A stretch of 64,000 nt of DNA from positions 42,223-106,222 of the forward strand of contig CAJTMC010000008.1 in the NCBI GenBank assembly GCA_910577115.1, given 5' to 3'. Shown here piece by piece: positions 17,387 to 26,164 of this stretch. This DNA comes from an uncultured Lachnospiraceae bacterium (GTDB lineage: Bacteria > Bacillota > Clostridia > Lachnospirales > Lachnospiraceae). The translations under genes and the position numbers were made by a program. The notes beneath the pieces are model-generated. The model saw nothing but the letters and a program-made list of their open reading frames with translations, had not been told where the DNA came from and did not search any database. Position 1 is the stretch's first letter, and each line of letters starts with the position of its first letter.

Positions 17387-18436
17387 TTATGTTTCCCCTT
17401 CCTCCAGCACAATCCGCATCGCTTCAAGCAGCCGCACATTTTCGTCATGCGTCCGCACTGCGATACGGTAATAGCCCCTGCTAAGTCCTTGATAGTTGCT
17501 GCAATCCCTTATTAAAAAGCCTTTTTTTAACAGCTTCTCTTTTAAGGAAACCGCACAGTAGAAAAATATAAAATTTGCACTCCCCGCAAACACTCTGCAT
17601 CCAAGACTGCAAAGCGCTCCGGCAAGATATGCTCTCTCTTGCAGCAAATAGTTTCTTGAATATTCTGCAAATGCCGTCCGGTCAAGCGCTGCAATCCCTG
17701 CTCTCTGTGCAAGTGTGGAAACCGGCCACGATTGTCTTTGACGGTATATTTTTTCAAAAAGCGCATGGTTGCCGGAAATCGCATATCCTAAACGCAATCC
17801 GGCAAGCGCAAACATTTTTGTAAAAGATTTCAGAATAACAAGACACGCCCTGCCTGCTATTTCGCCAAGCAGCGAATAGTCTCCGGGCATATCAAGAAAT
17901 TCGTTAAAGCACTCGTCAAGCACAAGTAAAATGTCTTTTTTTTCACAAATATCCGCAATGCGGACAAGCCGCTTTTTATCTGTCACTGCACCTGTTGGAT
18001 TGTTTGGAACGCACAAAAACACCATATCCAAATCCACGGTAAGTTCTTTCTCAAAATCCGATGTCAGAATAAAATCATGCTCCTGTAAAAGCATATGGTA
18101 CCGTATGTTTGCATCTGCTGCCTTCAATGCCGTCTCGTACTCCGAAAAGCAAGGCGCTGTCAGCAATGCCTGTTTGGGTCTGTGCGCATACACAATCGAA
18201 AAAATCAAGTCTGCCGCGCCATTTCCGCAAATCACGTCATCAGCCTCACAGCCTGCATTTTTTGCAATTTTCTCTCTGAGTGCCTTGCACGACCAGTCAG
18301 GATAGCTGCCAAGCGCATTGACACTTGAAATCACTGCCTCCGATATCTCTGACGGCACTTTGAGTGGATTGATATTTGCCGAAAAGTCTGTGATGTTTTC
18401 ATAAGCGTAGCTGTCACCGCCATGCCCGTACTTCAT
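17387..18436 (-). CDS. cobD: L-threonine-O-3-phosphate decarboxylase
   Basis: 349 aa from ATG 18436 with GGAGGA 7 bases upstream. PLP enzyme of the HisC-like aminotransferase fold that makes (R)-1-aminopropan-2-ol phosphate for CbiB. Hallmarks: HGGD at the N-terminus, DFSANINPLKVP, YPDWSCKALRE, GNGAADLIF, CVPNNPTGAV, and the PLP lysine in LKSFTKMFALAGLRLGY. It differs from histidinol-phosphate aminotransferase by this N-terminal signature and by its location between cbiET and cbiF. Confidence 0.93.
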   Translation of the reverse strand: MKYGHGGDSYAYENITDFSANINPLKVPSEISEAVISSVNALGSYPDWSCKALREKIAKNAGCEADDVICGNGAADLIFSIVYAHRPKQALLTAPCFSEYETALKAADANIRYHMLLQEHDFILTSDFEKELTVDLDMVFLCVPNNPTGAVTDKKRLVRIADICEKKDILLVLDECFNEFLDMPGDYSLLGEIAGRACLVILKSFTKMFALAGLRLGYAISGNHALFEKIYRQRQSWPVSTLAQRAGIAALDRTAFAEYSRNYLLQERAYLAGALCSLGCRVFAGSANFIFFYCAVSLKEKLLKKGFLIRDCSNYQGLSRGYYRIAVRTHDENVRLLEAMRIVLEEGET

Positions 18437-18466
18437 AAGCAGTCCTCCGTTCAATTTTTGTCATTT

Positions 18467-19672
18467 TTATGGGATTAATCGCACCAGCGTCACAGGATTT
18501 TGTCCGGTCATCAGATGATAGTTTCCCGTTTTTTTCGATTTCGACACACCGATCTGCACAACCTGCGGCTCTATGCCGTATTCTTCTGCAACCTGCATGA
18601 CTTCCGAAAGTGTCTCAAGGGTAATCAGACTCATCACAATGACTGTATGCGGATTTTTCTCCCACAGAAAAGAAAAAATCGCTTTCATATTCCCCGCACT
18701 TCCGCCGATAAACGCATGGGTTGCCGTCGGAAGCGTTTCAAGTATTTCCGGCGCTTTGCCCAAAACAATATGCAGATTATCCGCTCTGAATTTTTTTTGA
18801 TTCTGTGTCATTAAATCGATTGCGGCTTCCTTGTAATCGATTGCATATACGCTGCTGTGGGGATAACACACCGCCGCCTGTATTCCAACGGAGCCTGTGC
18901 CTGCACCGATATCATATAGGACGGAATGTTTGGAAAGTCCAAGCTTCTGTATTCCGATTGAACGGACTTCCGACTTTGTCATCGGAACGTCTCCGCGTAC
19001 CCATTCACTGTCATCAATCTCGGGAAAGACACACGTTCTCGGTGAGGGATTTTCGATGATTGCCACAAGCAGGTTTCCAAAGTCTGTTCCGGATACCTCT
19101 TGTGGTGTTATGTGAACAATTTTTTGCTCAGGGTATCCTATATTTTCACCGATATGCAAAATCACATGCTCAAAATCATAGTAAAGCAGCTTGTCCGCAA
19201 GCTCCCGCAGCCCTTGGGCACCGCCAAGCAGGCAAAAGGTGTATTGTTCTGTGTCTATTTGACCTATAATGTTTCTCTGTCTGCCATGCAGGCTGACTGC
19301 CGAAACCGTCTCCCATGAAATTCCTATCGCCGCGCAGAATGCCGATATGGAGGAAATCCCCGGCACCAGTTCAACAGTATAATCCGAGAGCGCCTCCAAG
19401 AGTTTTTTGGCGCCACTGTAAAAGCCCACATCTCCCGACAAAAGGACACAGGCCTGTTTCCATTCTTTGTTTTCCTCTGACTTCAGACAGCGGCATATCT
19501 CCTCAGGCTGATATGCATTAATTCGTTTCCCCTGATACCCTTCTGCCGCTTTCAGCATTCTCTCCGCGCCAAACAGCAGGTCGCCGGCATTCACCAGTTT
19601 TGCCGCTCTGATGGTCAATCCCTCATAAACTCCTGTTCCGATGCCGACCAAATATATTTTTTTATCGCTCAT
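18467..19672 (-). CDS. cbiET: Bifunctional cobalt-precorrin-7 C5- / precorrin-6B C15-methyltransferase (decarboxylating), CbiE-CbiT fusion
   Basis: 401 aa in two parts. The N-terminal CbiE methylase (about 1-200) has YLVGIGTGVYEGLT, VLLSGDVGFYSGAK and ELVPGISSISAFCAAIG. The C-terminal CbiT part (about 210-400) begins DSEWVRGDVPMTKSEVRS and has the SAM motif VLYDIGAGTGSVGIQAA and FIGGSAGNM. Together they methylate C-5 and C-15 and decarboxylate the C-12 acetate. Fusion of the two is known in several lineages (CobL arrangement). Confidence 0.94.
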   Translation of the reverse strand: MSDKKIYLVGIGTGVYEGLTIRAAKLVNAGDLLFGAERMLKAAEGYQGKRINAYQPEEICRCLKSEENKEWKQACVLLSGDVGFYSGAKKLLEALSDYTVELVPGISSISAFCAAIGISWETVSAVSLHGRQRNIIGQIDTEQYTFCLLGGAQGLRELADKLLYYDFEHVILHIGENIGYPEQKIVHITPQEVSGTDFGNLLVAIIENPSPRTCVFPEIDDSEWVRGDVPMTKSEVRSIGIQKLGLSKHSVLYDIGAGTGSVGIQAAVCYPHSSVYAIDYKEAAIDLMTQNQKKFRADNLHIVLGKAPEILETLPTATHAFIGGSAGNMKAIFSFLWEKNPHTVIVMSLITLETLSEVMQVAEEYGIEPQVVQIGVSKSKKTGNYHLMTGQNPVTLVRLIP

Positions 19673-19686
19673 TTTTATCTCTCAAT

Positions 19687-20376
19687 TTAATCCTCTGTTT
19701 TGTTTTTGACAATCACAATCGAATAATAGCCTGCTGCACTGTCCAATTCCTCTGCCGCATACGATACACGCTCCTTCTCCATTCCGCAGTTTTCGACCAT
19801 ATAGACACTATTATTTGTACCTGCAAGCCGTTCCTTTAACCACTCCATTTTACTTCCGATTTTCATAAATACCTTTGTTCCGGAAAGGTTCAAGGCCTCC
19901 TCGGGCTGATACGATGCCGGTATGATGTGCATCTCCTGTGCCTGCTCTGCCAATGGAACATTGAGCCTTGCAGCAGCGGCGCAAAACGACGGTATTCCGC
20001 TGATAATCTGTGTCCTATAGCCTTCCGCTTCTATTTTTTTGTGAATGTGGCTATACGTTGCATATACAGTGGGATCTCCAAGCGTTAAGAACGCGATATC
20101 TTTTCCCTGTTTTAAAAGTTCCGCTATTTTATTGGTACCGTCCGTATGATATTTTTCAAGCGCTGCGGCATCTTTTGTCATCGGCATTGGAATTGCAAGG
20201 CATGGTTTGTTTGTAAGATCGATGGCACCTGATGCAATTTTATATGACAAACATTTGTTCTTATCTTCTGCCGGAACCGCAATATATTCGCATTCCTGAA
20301 TCACGCGAACCGCTTTTAAGGTCATAAGCTCGGGATCGCCCGGCCCTACACCTACTCCGTATAGTATTCCTTTCAT
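19687..20376 (-). CDS. cbiL: Cobalt-precorrin-2 C20-methyltransferase
   Basis: 229 aa. SAM-dependent methylation at C-20. Motifs: GILYGVGVGPGDPELMTLKAV at the N-terminus, FLTLGDPTVYATYSHI and ISGIPSFCAAAARLNVPL. It is the first gene of the minus-strand cobalamin cluster. GAGAGGG lies about 9 bases before the ATG. The 143 bp upstream to the divergent gene at 20520 show no B12-box or cobalamin riboswitch that I can recognise. Confidence 0.95.
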   Translation of the reverse strand: MKGILYGVGVGPGDPELMTLKAVRVIQECEYIAVPAEDKNKCLSYKIASGAIDLTNKPCLAIPMPMTKDAAALEKYHTDGTNKIAELLKQGKDIAFLTLGDPTVYATYSHIHKKIEAEGYRTQIISGIPSFCAAAARLNVPLAEQAQEMHIIPASYQPEEALNLSGTKVFMKIGSKMEWLKERLAGTNNSVYMVENCGMEKERVSYAAEELDSAAGYYSIVIVKNKTED

Positions 20377-20519
20377 TGCTGTCTGCCCTCTCGCTGTGGT
20401 ACTTTTATTTTCATTCTTATACAGTATATCATTCTACCTAAAATATGGCTATTATTTTTGTGAAAATTGGTTTATAATATATATATATATTAGAAATTTT
20501 AATTGGAAGGAGTATCAAA

Positions 20520-21110
20520 ATGGGTTTATTTTTACAGACAGCAATCATACCAGATTGCAGTGAAGCAACTTTGAGAAAGGCAGTAGCGGCTGTGGCGGAG
20601 AAGTATTCGTGCGAGCTGGAATCACCGGACTTTGACGAATCATCGGAATTCCACATCCTCGACCTGATGCCGGACGACTGCAAATATCAGTCCGCACAAA
20701 ACGGAATCAGCATTCTGTTCAATGAGGATTGTATGGGGTATGAGTCGCTTGCAGGCGCACTATCGGAAGAATTAGGCAAAGCAGTTTTATTGTTGTACAT
20801 ATATGACGGAGATTATTGGGGATACTTTTTGTATGATAAGGGATTGGAAATCGACCAGTTTGTTCCGATGCCTGACTATTTTAATGCGGTGTCTAAAGAT
20901 GAAAAACAGCAGGTGAAAGGCAATGCGGACATCATTGCCAAGTATTTTCATGTGGACAAGGCTTCGATTGAAAAGTATATTGTCTTTTGGACAGACAAAA
21001 TGATGAATGATTACAGTACAAAAGCATATGAAGATGATGAATTCGGGCAGTGCGTGGACTGGCAAATGGCTGATTTTATGCGGAAATTAGGGTATCCGTA
21101 CGAATGGTAA
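20520..21110 (+). CDS. Hypothetical protein (196 aa)
   Basis: Cytoplasmic, acidic protein without signal peptide or membrane segment. The start is supported by GGAAGGAG seven bases upstream and by TATAAT at 20473-20478. The sequence has a repeated alpha/beta look (FLQTAIIPDCSEATLRKAVAAVAEKY; LGKAVLLLYIYDGDYWGYFLYDKG) and an Asp/Glu/Trp-rich C-terminus. I recognise it only as a type of small uncharacterised protein seen in Clostridia, possibly of the SMI1/immunity-like sort; no function is assigned. It is followed 41 bp later by an SDR gene and may be cotranscribed. Confidence 0.7.
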   Translation: MGLFLQTAIIPDCSEATLRKAVAAVAEKYSCELESPDFDESSEFHILDLMPDDCKYQSAQNGISILFNEDCMGYESLAGALSEELGKAVLLLYIYDGDYWGYFLYDKGLEIDQFVPMPDYFNAVSKDEKQQVKGNADIIAKYFHVDKASIEKYIVFWTDKMMNDYSTKAYEDDEFGQCVDWQMADFMRKLGYPYEW

Positions 21111-21151
21111 TCAAAAAATAATAAATTTTATTGCAGAATGGAGGATTTAAT

Positions 21152-21952
21152 ATGGGATTTTTGGCAGGAAAGACCGCAATCATTACCGGTGCGGGCAGGG
21201 CTGTCTTAAGTGATGGCAGATGCGGTTCAATCGGCTACGGCATTGCAACGGCTTATGCAAAAGAGGGTGCAAATCTTGTCATTACGGGGCGAAATGTAAA
21301 AAAGCTGGAAGCCGCAAAAGAAGAGCTGGAACGGCTGTATCACATTCAGGTATTGATTGTTCAGGCGGATGTCAATGCTGGCGCGGACAACGAGGCAGTT
21401 GTTGCAAATGTTGTGAAGCAGACGATTGATACGTTTGGAAGTATTGATGTTTTGATTAACAATGCGCAGGCTTCCGCTTCCGGTGTGCCTTTGGCGGAGC
21501 ATACCACCGACCAGTTTAATCTTGCGCTCTATTCCGGATTGTATGCGGCTTTTTATTATATGAAAGCCTGTTATCCTTATTTGGCAAAATCCAAAGGTTC
21601 TGTGATTAATTTTGCGTCGGGCGCCGGACTGTTTGGCAACTTCGGGCAGTGCGCTTATGCGGCGGCAAAGGAAGGCATTCGCGGTCTGACACGCGTTGCG
21701 GCCACGGAGTGGGCAAGGGACGGAATTAATGTCAATATTATCTGTCCTTTGGCATGGACGGCGCAGCTGGAGCAGTTTGAAAAGGCATATCCGGACGCCT
21801 TTGCGGCAAATGTCAAAATGCCTCCTGCAGGGCACTATGGCGATTCGGAGTTGGAAATCGGGCGCGTGTGCGTGCAGCTTGCCTCTCCGGATTTCAAGTA
21901 TTTGACGGGTGAAACGCTCACACTGGAGGGCGGTATGGGGTTAAGACCGTAA
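21152..21952 (+). CDS. SDR family NAD(P)-dependent oxidoreductase
   Basis: 266 aa from ATG 21152 (TGGAGGATTTAAT upstream). Short-chain dehydrogenase with a cofactor loop TGAGRAVLSDGRCGSIGYGIA, which carries an insertion compared with the classical TGxxxGxG. It also has NNAQAS (the NNAG position), the catalytic Ser in VINFASGAG and the YAAAK Tyr-Lys pair (CAYAAAKEG). The C-terminus LTGETLTLEGGMGLRP is typical. The substrate cannot be inferred. A factor-independent terminator follows directly. Confidence 0.92.
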   Translation: MGFLAGKTAIITGAGRAVLSDGRCGSIGYGIATAYAKEGANLVITGRNVKKLEAAKEELERLYHIQVLIVQADVNAGADNEAVVANVVKQTIDTFGSIDVLINNAQASASGVPLAEHTTDQFNLALYSGLYAAFYYMKACYPYLAKSKGSVINFASGAGLFGNFGQCAYAAAKEGIRGLTRVAATEWARDGINVNIICPLAWTAQLEQFEKAYPDAFAANVKMPPAGHYGDSELEIGRVCVQLASPDFKYLTGETLTLEGGMGLRP

Positions 21953-21956
21953 AACG

Positions 21957-21984
21957 AAAAGGAACCGAAAGGTTCCTTTTTACT
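21957..21984. terminator. Bidirectional terminator between SDR gene and M56 gene
   Basis: AAAAGGAACC (21957-21966), GAAA tetraloop, GGTTCCTTTT (21971-21980) and further T form a perfect 10-bp stem with A-tract and T-tract. It serves the plus-strand SDR gene and the minus-strand M56 gene, which converge here. Confidence 0.85.
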
Positions 21985-21995
21985 TGCAAAACGCT

Positions 21996-23990
21996 TCATG
22001 TTCCGATATCCGATACGGCAAAGGTATTTGCAATCACTCTTAAGCGTGCTCCCCATCCTTCTTGCGCATCGACAGGAAAGCTGTAACATACCCCCCATGT
22101 ATCTGCTTCTGCCCTTTTTAATTCAACGCCGTAAATCAGTTCTCCCTCCTGCCGGAGCAGACGGTCGTTGATAAGTGCATACCCGCTGTCTAACAGCCTT
22201 TTTTCGGCGTCATCATAAGACATACCTTCAAATCGTACAATCCAAATCCGAACGTCCTCATTGTCCCATTCTGCCCATGCATCATGGATAAACTGCTCCC
22301 ACTCCTTATCCACATCTGCCCAGCCTTCAAAATCAGCGGGATACCAGCCACCGTCAGGCAGGCTGAACGTATATCCGTTTCTCTCTATAAGGGAAGCCAC
22401 CACCTCTTCTGTTTCTCCCTCTACAGTAAATGTTATTGTCGGTGTATCCTGCGGCTGTTTTTGCAACTCCCACCGATACTTTAAATCACTGGTAAAGGTA
22501 TCATCTCCCGCCTCACAGTCGTTTTCAAGCATGCGCGTCAAAAGCGTAAGCGCCTCTTTGTCCTGTTGGAAAACGAGGTATCTGCTGTTTGGGTAATCCG
22601 GGACAGTCCATCCGTCCTCATCCATGGACATACCGCCTGCAAGTACTACACTTTCCGGCGTGTCGGACAGAAACTCAATATTCATGCGATATACCTGTAA
22701 TGTCATGCCCTCAAAATCCTCATAGGTGTAACAGTGCACCAGTGATTCAATTCGCCAATCACTGTAATTGCTGCCTGCGCTGGCTCTTTTATAATACTCA
22801 TATTCTTCATTCGCCCACGTTTCCGCTTCCTGCCGTACAATGTCCGGAATGTCCGTATCAGCCGTCACACCTGTTTTTGGTTCAGACGACATCATTTCAA
22901 CCGGTATGCCGTTTGTCAAGTCTTCTTGCATTTTGGGCTGTTTACGCATATCCGATGGCGTTTCGTCTGCGGCAGTACACCCGATCAGTGTTCCGAAACC
23001 GATTGTTAAAAGAATAACACATAACAAGATGCAGACGCCGTTTTTCTTTGCGTTTTTTTGCAGAATATTCTGAAACCGTTTCTTCATCACCTGTTTTCCT
23101 CCGTAAAACTGTGTTGACAACGCCGTCCTTTTTTGGCACTGTTTATGAAGCGTGGACAGCAGCGTTTCGGTATATGCTTTGCGCACTGCATAGTCCAAGC
23201 CTTGCGTAACGCGCTCGTCACAGGATAATTCCATGTCAACCACAGCCTCTTTTTGCATCAGCCAAATCAGCGGGTTGAACCAATGAACCGCATTTGCCGT
23301 TACGAGAAGCAGTTTGAAGCAGGTATCGCCACGCTTTAGGTGAACCAATTCGTGCTTGATAATAAAATACAATTCTTCTGCGTTGTATTGTTCTTTGGGC
23401 AGAACGAATACAGGGTGAAAGAAGCCTATCATCATGGGACTTGCGGCTTTGGAGTATTCCATTGTGCAAACGCTGTGTTTTATTGCGAGCTCCTGTTGCA
23501 GTTCCTGTAATTGGTGCAGAATTTGGTCGTCCTCTATCACTGTCCCGTACTTTTTGAGGTGGCTTTTGTATTGCAGATAGCTCACCAAATGAACGGCTAA
23601 GAATGTTAAGCTGCCTAAAAGCCATATGATTGCCACAAGGTCAAGCAGTGTGATTTGCGTTTTGCTTTCTTTTGGTTGTACCGGAATTGGCGTTGTCATT
23701 TGTGCCGGTATCTCAACCATTACACGCGCTCCCTGCTTTGGCATGGCAGTTCTTTCGCTCTGTGTTGCTAACGATGCTGTCTGTGCCTTTGGCAGTAATG
23801 TGCGAATAGCCGCGCTTATCTCTTCGCCGCTAAATGGGAGAAGAAGGCGCACTGCGAGAAAAATCCAAATCCAGTATTTCCATTTTGCGGCATACCGTTT
23901 GTGCAAAAATGATGTCCCCAGAATTAAGATGGCTGCAATCAGGCTGACTGACAGGGAAACTGTAAGAATGGAAAGAAACCAATTTGTCAT
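21996..23990 (-). CDS. M56 family metallopeptidase (BlaR1/MecR1-like sensor)
   Basis: 664 aa. The N-terminal membrane part has helices at about 8-28, 37-55 and 115-135. The gluzincin site KHELVHLKRGD is at about residue 212, followed by a NPLIWLMQKEAVVDMELSCDERV segment, typical of M56. The last helix is near 325-345 (ILLCVILLTIGFGTLIGC). The ~320-residue extracellular C-terminus is not a penicillin-binding sensor domain that I recognise; a DUF4829-like or other ligand domain is possible. It overlaps the BlaI-type repressor gene by 4 bp, the classical sensor-protease/repressor pairing. Confidence 0.88.
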   Translation of the reverse strand: MTNWFLSILTVSLSVSLIAAILILGTSFLHKRYAAKWKYWIWIFLAVRLLLPFSGEEISAAIRTLLPKAQTASLATQSERTAMPKQGARVMVEIPAQMTTPIPVQPKESKTQITLLDLVAIIWLLGSLTFLAVHLVSYLQYKSHLKKYGTVIEDDQILHQLQELQQELAIKHSVCTMEYSKAASPMMIGFFHPVFVLPKEQYNAEELYFIIKHELVHLKRGDTCFKLLLVTANAVHWFNPLIWLMQKEAVVDMELSCDERVTQGLDYAVRKAYTETLLSTLHKQCQKRTALSTQFYGGKQVMKKRFQNILQKNAKKNGVCILLCVILLTIGFGTLIGCTAADETPSDMRKQPKMQEDLTNGIPVEMMSSEPKTGVTADTDIPDIVRQEAETWANEEYEYYKRASAGSNYSDWRIESLVHCYTYEDFEGMTLQVYRMNIEFLSDTPESVVLAGGMSMDEDGWTVPDYPNSRYLVFQQDKEALTLLTRMLENDCEAGDDTFTSDLKYRWELQKQPQDTPTITFTVEGETEEVVASLIERNGYTFSLPDGGWYPADFEGWADVDKEWEQFIHDAWAEWDNEDVRIWIVRFEGMSYDDAEKRLLDSGYALINDRLLRQEGELIYGVELKRAEADTWGVCYSFPVDAQEGWGARLRVIANTFAVSDIGT

Positions 23991-24376
23991 GACTGCTTAT
24001 CCTCCAGTTTGTTTAGAAAATCACGAAGCTCCGCTACATCGGAATCTTGTATCGCTTTATTGCTGTATAGTGTGGCTACCATATTTTGTATGGAGTTGTT
24101 GTACAGTTTTTCCAAAAAGGTTTTGCTTGCTCCTGCTTTATACCCGTTTTCCGGAATAATTGCTGTGTACAGATTGCTGCCGGTTGAACGGTCGCAGTTT
24201 ACGAAGCCTTTATCGCATAGTCGCGATAAGGAGGTCATCAGCGTGGAAAGCTGCCATTTTCTGTGTCCTTGTAATTCATTTAATATGTAATTTGATGTGA
24301 GGGGATTTTCGCTGCTCCAAATAACCTGCATAATTTCCAACTCCGCCTCTCCTAATTTCTTCTGTGCACCGCCCAT
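23987..24376 (-). CDS. BlaI/MecI/CopY family transcriptional repressor
   Basis: 129 aa from ATG 24376, preceded by AAAGGAGG. The winged helix is at about residues 5-75: LGEAELEIMQVIW, YILNELQGHRKWQLSTLMTSLSRLCDKGFV, with the helical dimerisation tail after it. Family members bind TACA-N-TGTA palindromes and are cleaved after activation of the M56 partner encoded next. A matching palindrome lies 18 bp upstream of the start, suggesting autoregulation. Confidence 0.92.
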   Translation of the reverse strand: MGGAQKKLGEAELEIMQVIWSSENPLTSNYILNELQGHRKWQLSTLMTSLSRLCDKGFVNCDRSTGSNLYTAIIPENGYKAGASKTFLEKLYNNSIQNMVATLYSNKAIQDSDVAELRDFLNKLEDKQS

Positions 24377-24394
24377 GTGTGTATGCCCTCCTTT

Positions 24395-24412
24395 ATTATA
24401 CATTTGTATAAT
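24395..24412 (-). promoter_or_regulatory. BlaI-type operator upstream of the repressor gene
   Basis: ATTATACATTTGTATAAT is a perfect palindrome with 8-bp arms around a TT centre and contains TACA-TT-TGTA, the BlaI/CopY core. A second smaller palindrome TTGTATACAA lies at 24474-24483. Both lie between glpK and the BlaI-type gene, where the operon promoter must be. Confidence 0.7.
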
Positions 24413-24528
24413 TATTATACGGTCGCATAATAGCTTTGTCAAGTGCTGTATTGTCTTTTTCAATTTTACCTTTTTGTATACAAGAAAAGACTACAACATT
24501 ATCTGTTATAGCCTTGTCACATCTGTTT

Positions 24529-26025
24529 CTAATCCTCTTTCGCCCAGCCGTAAGCGTATTTGACTGCCTTTTTCCAGCCTTTGATTCTTTGCGCTCTGTC
24601 CGTTTCCTCAATCGACGGTTGGAACGTGCAGTCGCTTGCCCAGTTTTTCATGACTTCTTCTTTGCCTGCCCAGTAGCCGACTGCGAGTCCTGCCAAACAG
24701 GCAGCGCCCATCGCGGTCGTTTCAACACACTGCGGACGGATTACCGGCACATTGACGATATCTGCCTGCGTCTGCATCAGAAAATCATTTGCGCTCGCTC
24801 CGCCGTCAACCTTTAATGATGTAATTTGGATTTTGGAGTCCGCCTCCATAGCTGACAGGACATCGTTGACCTGATATGCGATGGAATCCAGTGTTGCGCG
24901 GATAATGTGGTATTTATTGACGCCGCGTGTAATGCCTACAATCGTTCCTCTTGCGTACTGATCCCAGTACGGCGCGCCAAGACCTGTAAATGCAGGAACG
25001 ACATAGCAGCCATTTGTGTCTTTTACCTTTTTTGCCATGTATTCCGAATCTGCTGCGGAGTCAATGACGCGCAGTTCGTCACGCAGCCACTGGACTGCCG
25101 CGCCAGCCACGAAGATAGAGCCTTCCAGCGCATAATTGACTTTTCCGTCCAGTCCCCATGCGATTGTCGTTACGAGTCCGTTGTCGGAAAATACCGGTTT
25201 TTCGCCTGTATTCATCAGCAGAAAACAGCCGGTTCCGTATGTGTTTTTTGCCTCTCCTGCCGTAAAACAGGTCTGTCCGAATAGTGCTGCCTGCTGGTCT
25301 CCTGCTGCCCCTGCGATTGGGATTGCGCCGCCTAAATAGGACGGATCTGCTTGCCCGTAAATACAGCTTGAGGGTTTTACTTCGGGGAGCATGCATTTGG
25401 GGATATTCAGTTCGGCGAGGATTTCGTCGTCCCATTCCAATGTGTTGATGTTAAAAAGCATTGTGCGGGAGGCGTTGGAATAATCGGTAACGTGGACTTC
25501 GCCTTTTGTGAGTTTCCAAATGAGCCATGTTTCGACTGTGCCAAATAACAAATCGCCGTTTTCCGCCTTTTGTCTTGCATCGGGGACGTTGTCAAGAATC
25601 CATTTTACTTTGGTTGCTGAAAAATAAGCGTCAATGACAAGACCTGTCTTTTGTTTGAATTTTTCTGTAAGTCCTTTTTCTTTTAGGGCGTCGCATAGTT
25701 TGGAGGTTCGCCTGCACTGCCATACGATTGCGTGATAAACGGGTTCGCCGGTATTCTTGTCCCAGACAATGGCGGTTTCCCGCTGGTTGGTGATGCCGAT
25801 GGCTGCGATGTCCTTTGCGGACGCGCCGATCATGTTCATCGCCTCGACCGCGACGCCGAGCTGGCTTGCCCAGATTTCGTCTGCGTCGTGCTCCACCCAG
25901 CCTGGCTGTGGGAAGTATTGCGTAAATTCTCTCTGCGCGACGCTGCACATTTTGCCCTTTTCGTTGAATAAAATGCAGCGGTTGCTGGTCGTTCCTGCGT
26001 CTAGTGCCATGATGTATTTTGCCAT
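24529..26025 (-). CDS. glpK: Glycerol kinase
   Basis: 498 aa, normal length. FGGY kinase: N-terminal ALDAGTTSNRCILFN, ITNQRETAIVWD, the substrate segment WQCRRTSKLCDALK, GAAGDQQAALFGQ, YGTGCFLLMNTG, and KVDGGASANDFLMQ near the C-terminus. It phosphorylates glycerol to sn-glycerol-3-phosphate. GAGGAG lies 6 bases before ATG. No glpF or glpD lies beside it; it sits alone between the CRISPR array and the BlaI/M56 operon. Confidence 0.97.
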   Translation of the reverse strand: MAKYIMALDAGTTSNRCILFNEKGKMCSVAQREFTQYFPQPGWVEHDADEIWASQLGVAVEAMNMIGASAKDIAAIGITNQRETAIVWDKNTGEPVYHAIVWQCRRTSKLCDALKEKGLTEKFKQKTGLVIDAYFSATKVKWILDNVPDARQKAENGDLLFGTVETWLIWKLTKGEVHVTDYSNASRTMLFNINTLEWDDEILAELNIPKCMLPEVKPSSCIYGQADPSYLGGAIPIAGAAGDQQAALFGQTCFTAGEAKNTYGTGCFLLMNTGEKPVFSDNGLVTTIAWGLDGKVNYALEGSIFVAGAAVQWLRDELRVIDSAADSEYMAKKVKDTNGCYVVPAFTGLGAPYWDQYARGTIVGITRGVNKYHIIRATLDSIAYQVNDVLSAMEADSKIQITSLKVDGGASANDFLMQTQADIVNVPVIRPQCVETTAMGAACLAGLAVGYWAGKEEVMKNWASDCTFQPSIEETDRAQRIKGWKKAVKYAYGWAKED

Positions 26026-26164
26026 GTTTTTCTCCTCTTTGCTTCACTAAATATATTGATTATTTCAAACTGTGAATACTATCCACATTAATATTGTTTA
26101 TGTATATTTCATTATAGTTGAATTATTTTTCCAAACATACACTCTTATTTTCCCATATTTCTTT

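Noticed and set aside
20377..20519. Cobalamin riboswitch upstream of cbiL
   Set aside because: No GCCACTG-like box, no GCCCGCCGC core and too little space (143 bp shared with a divergent gene).
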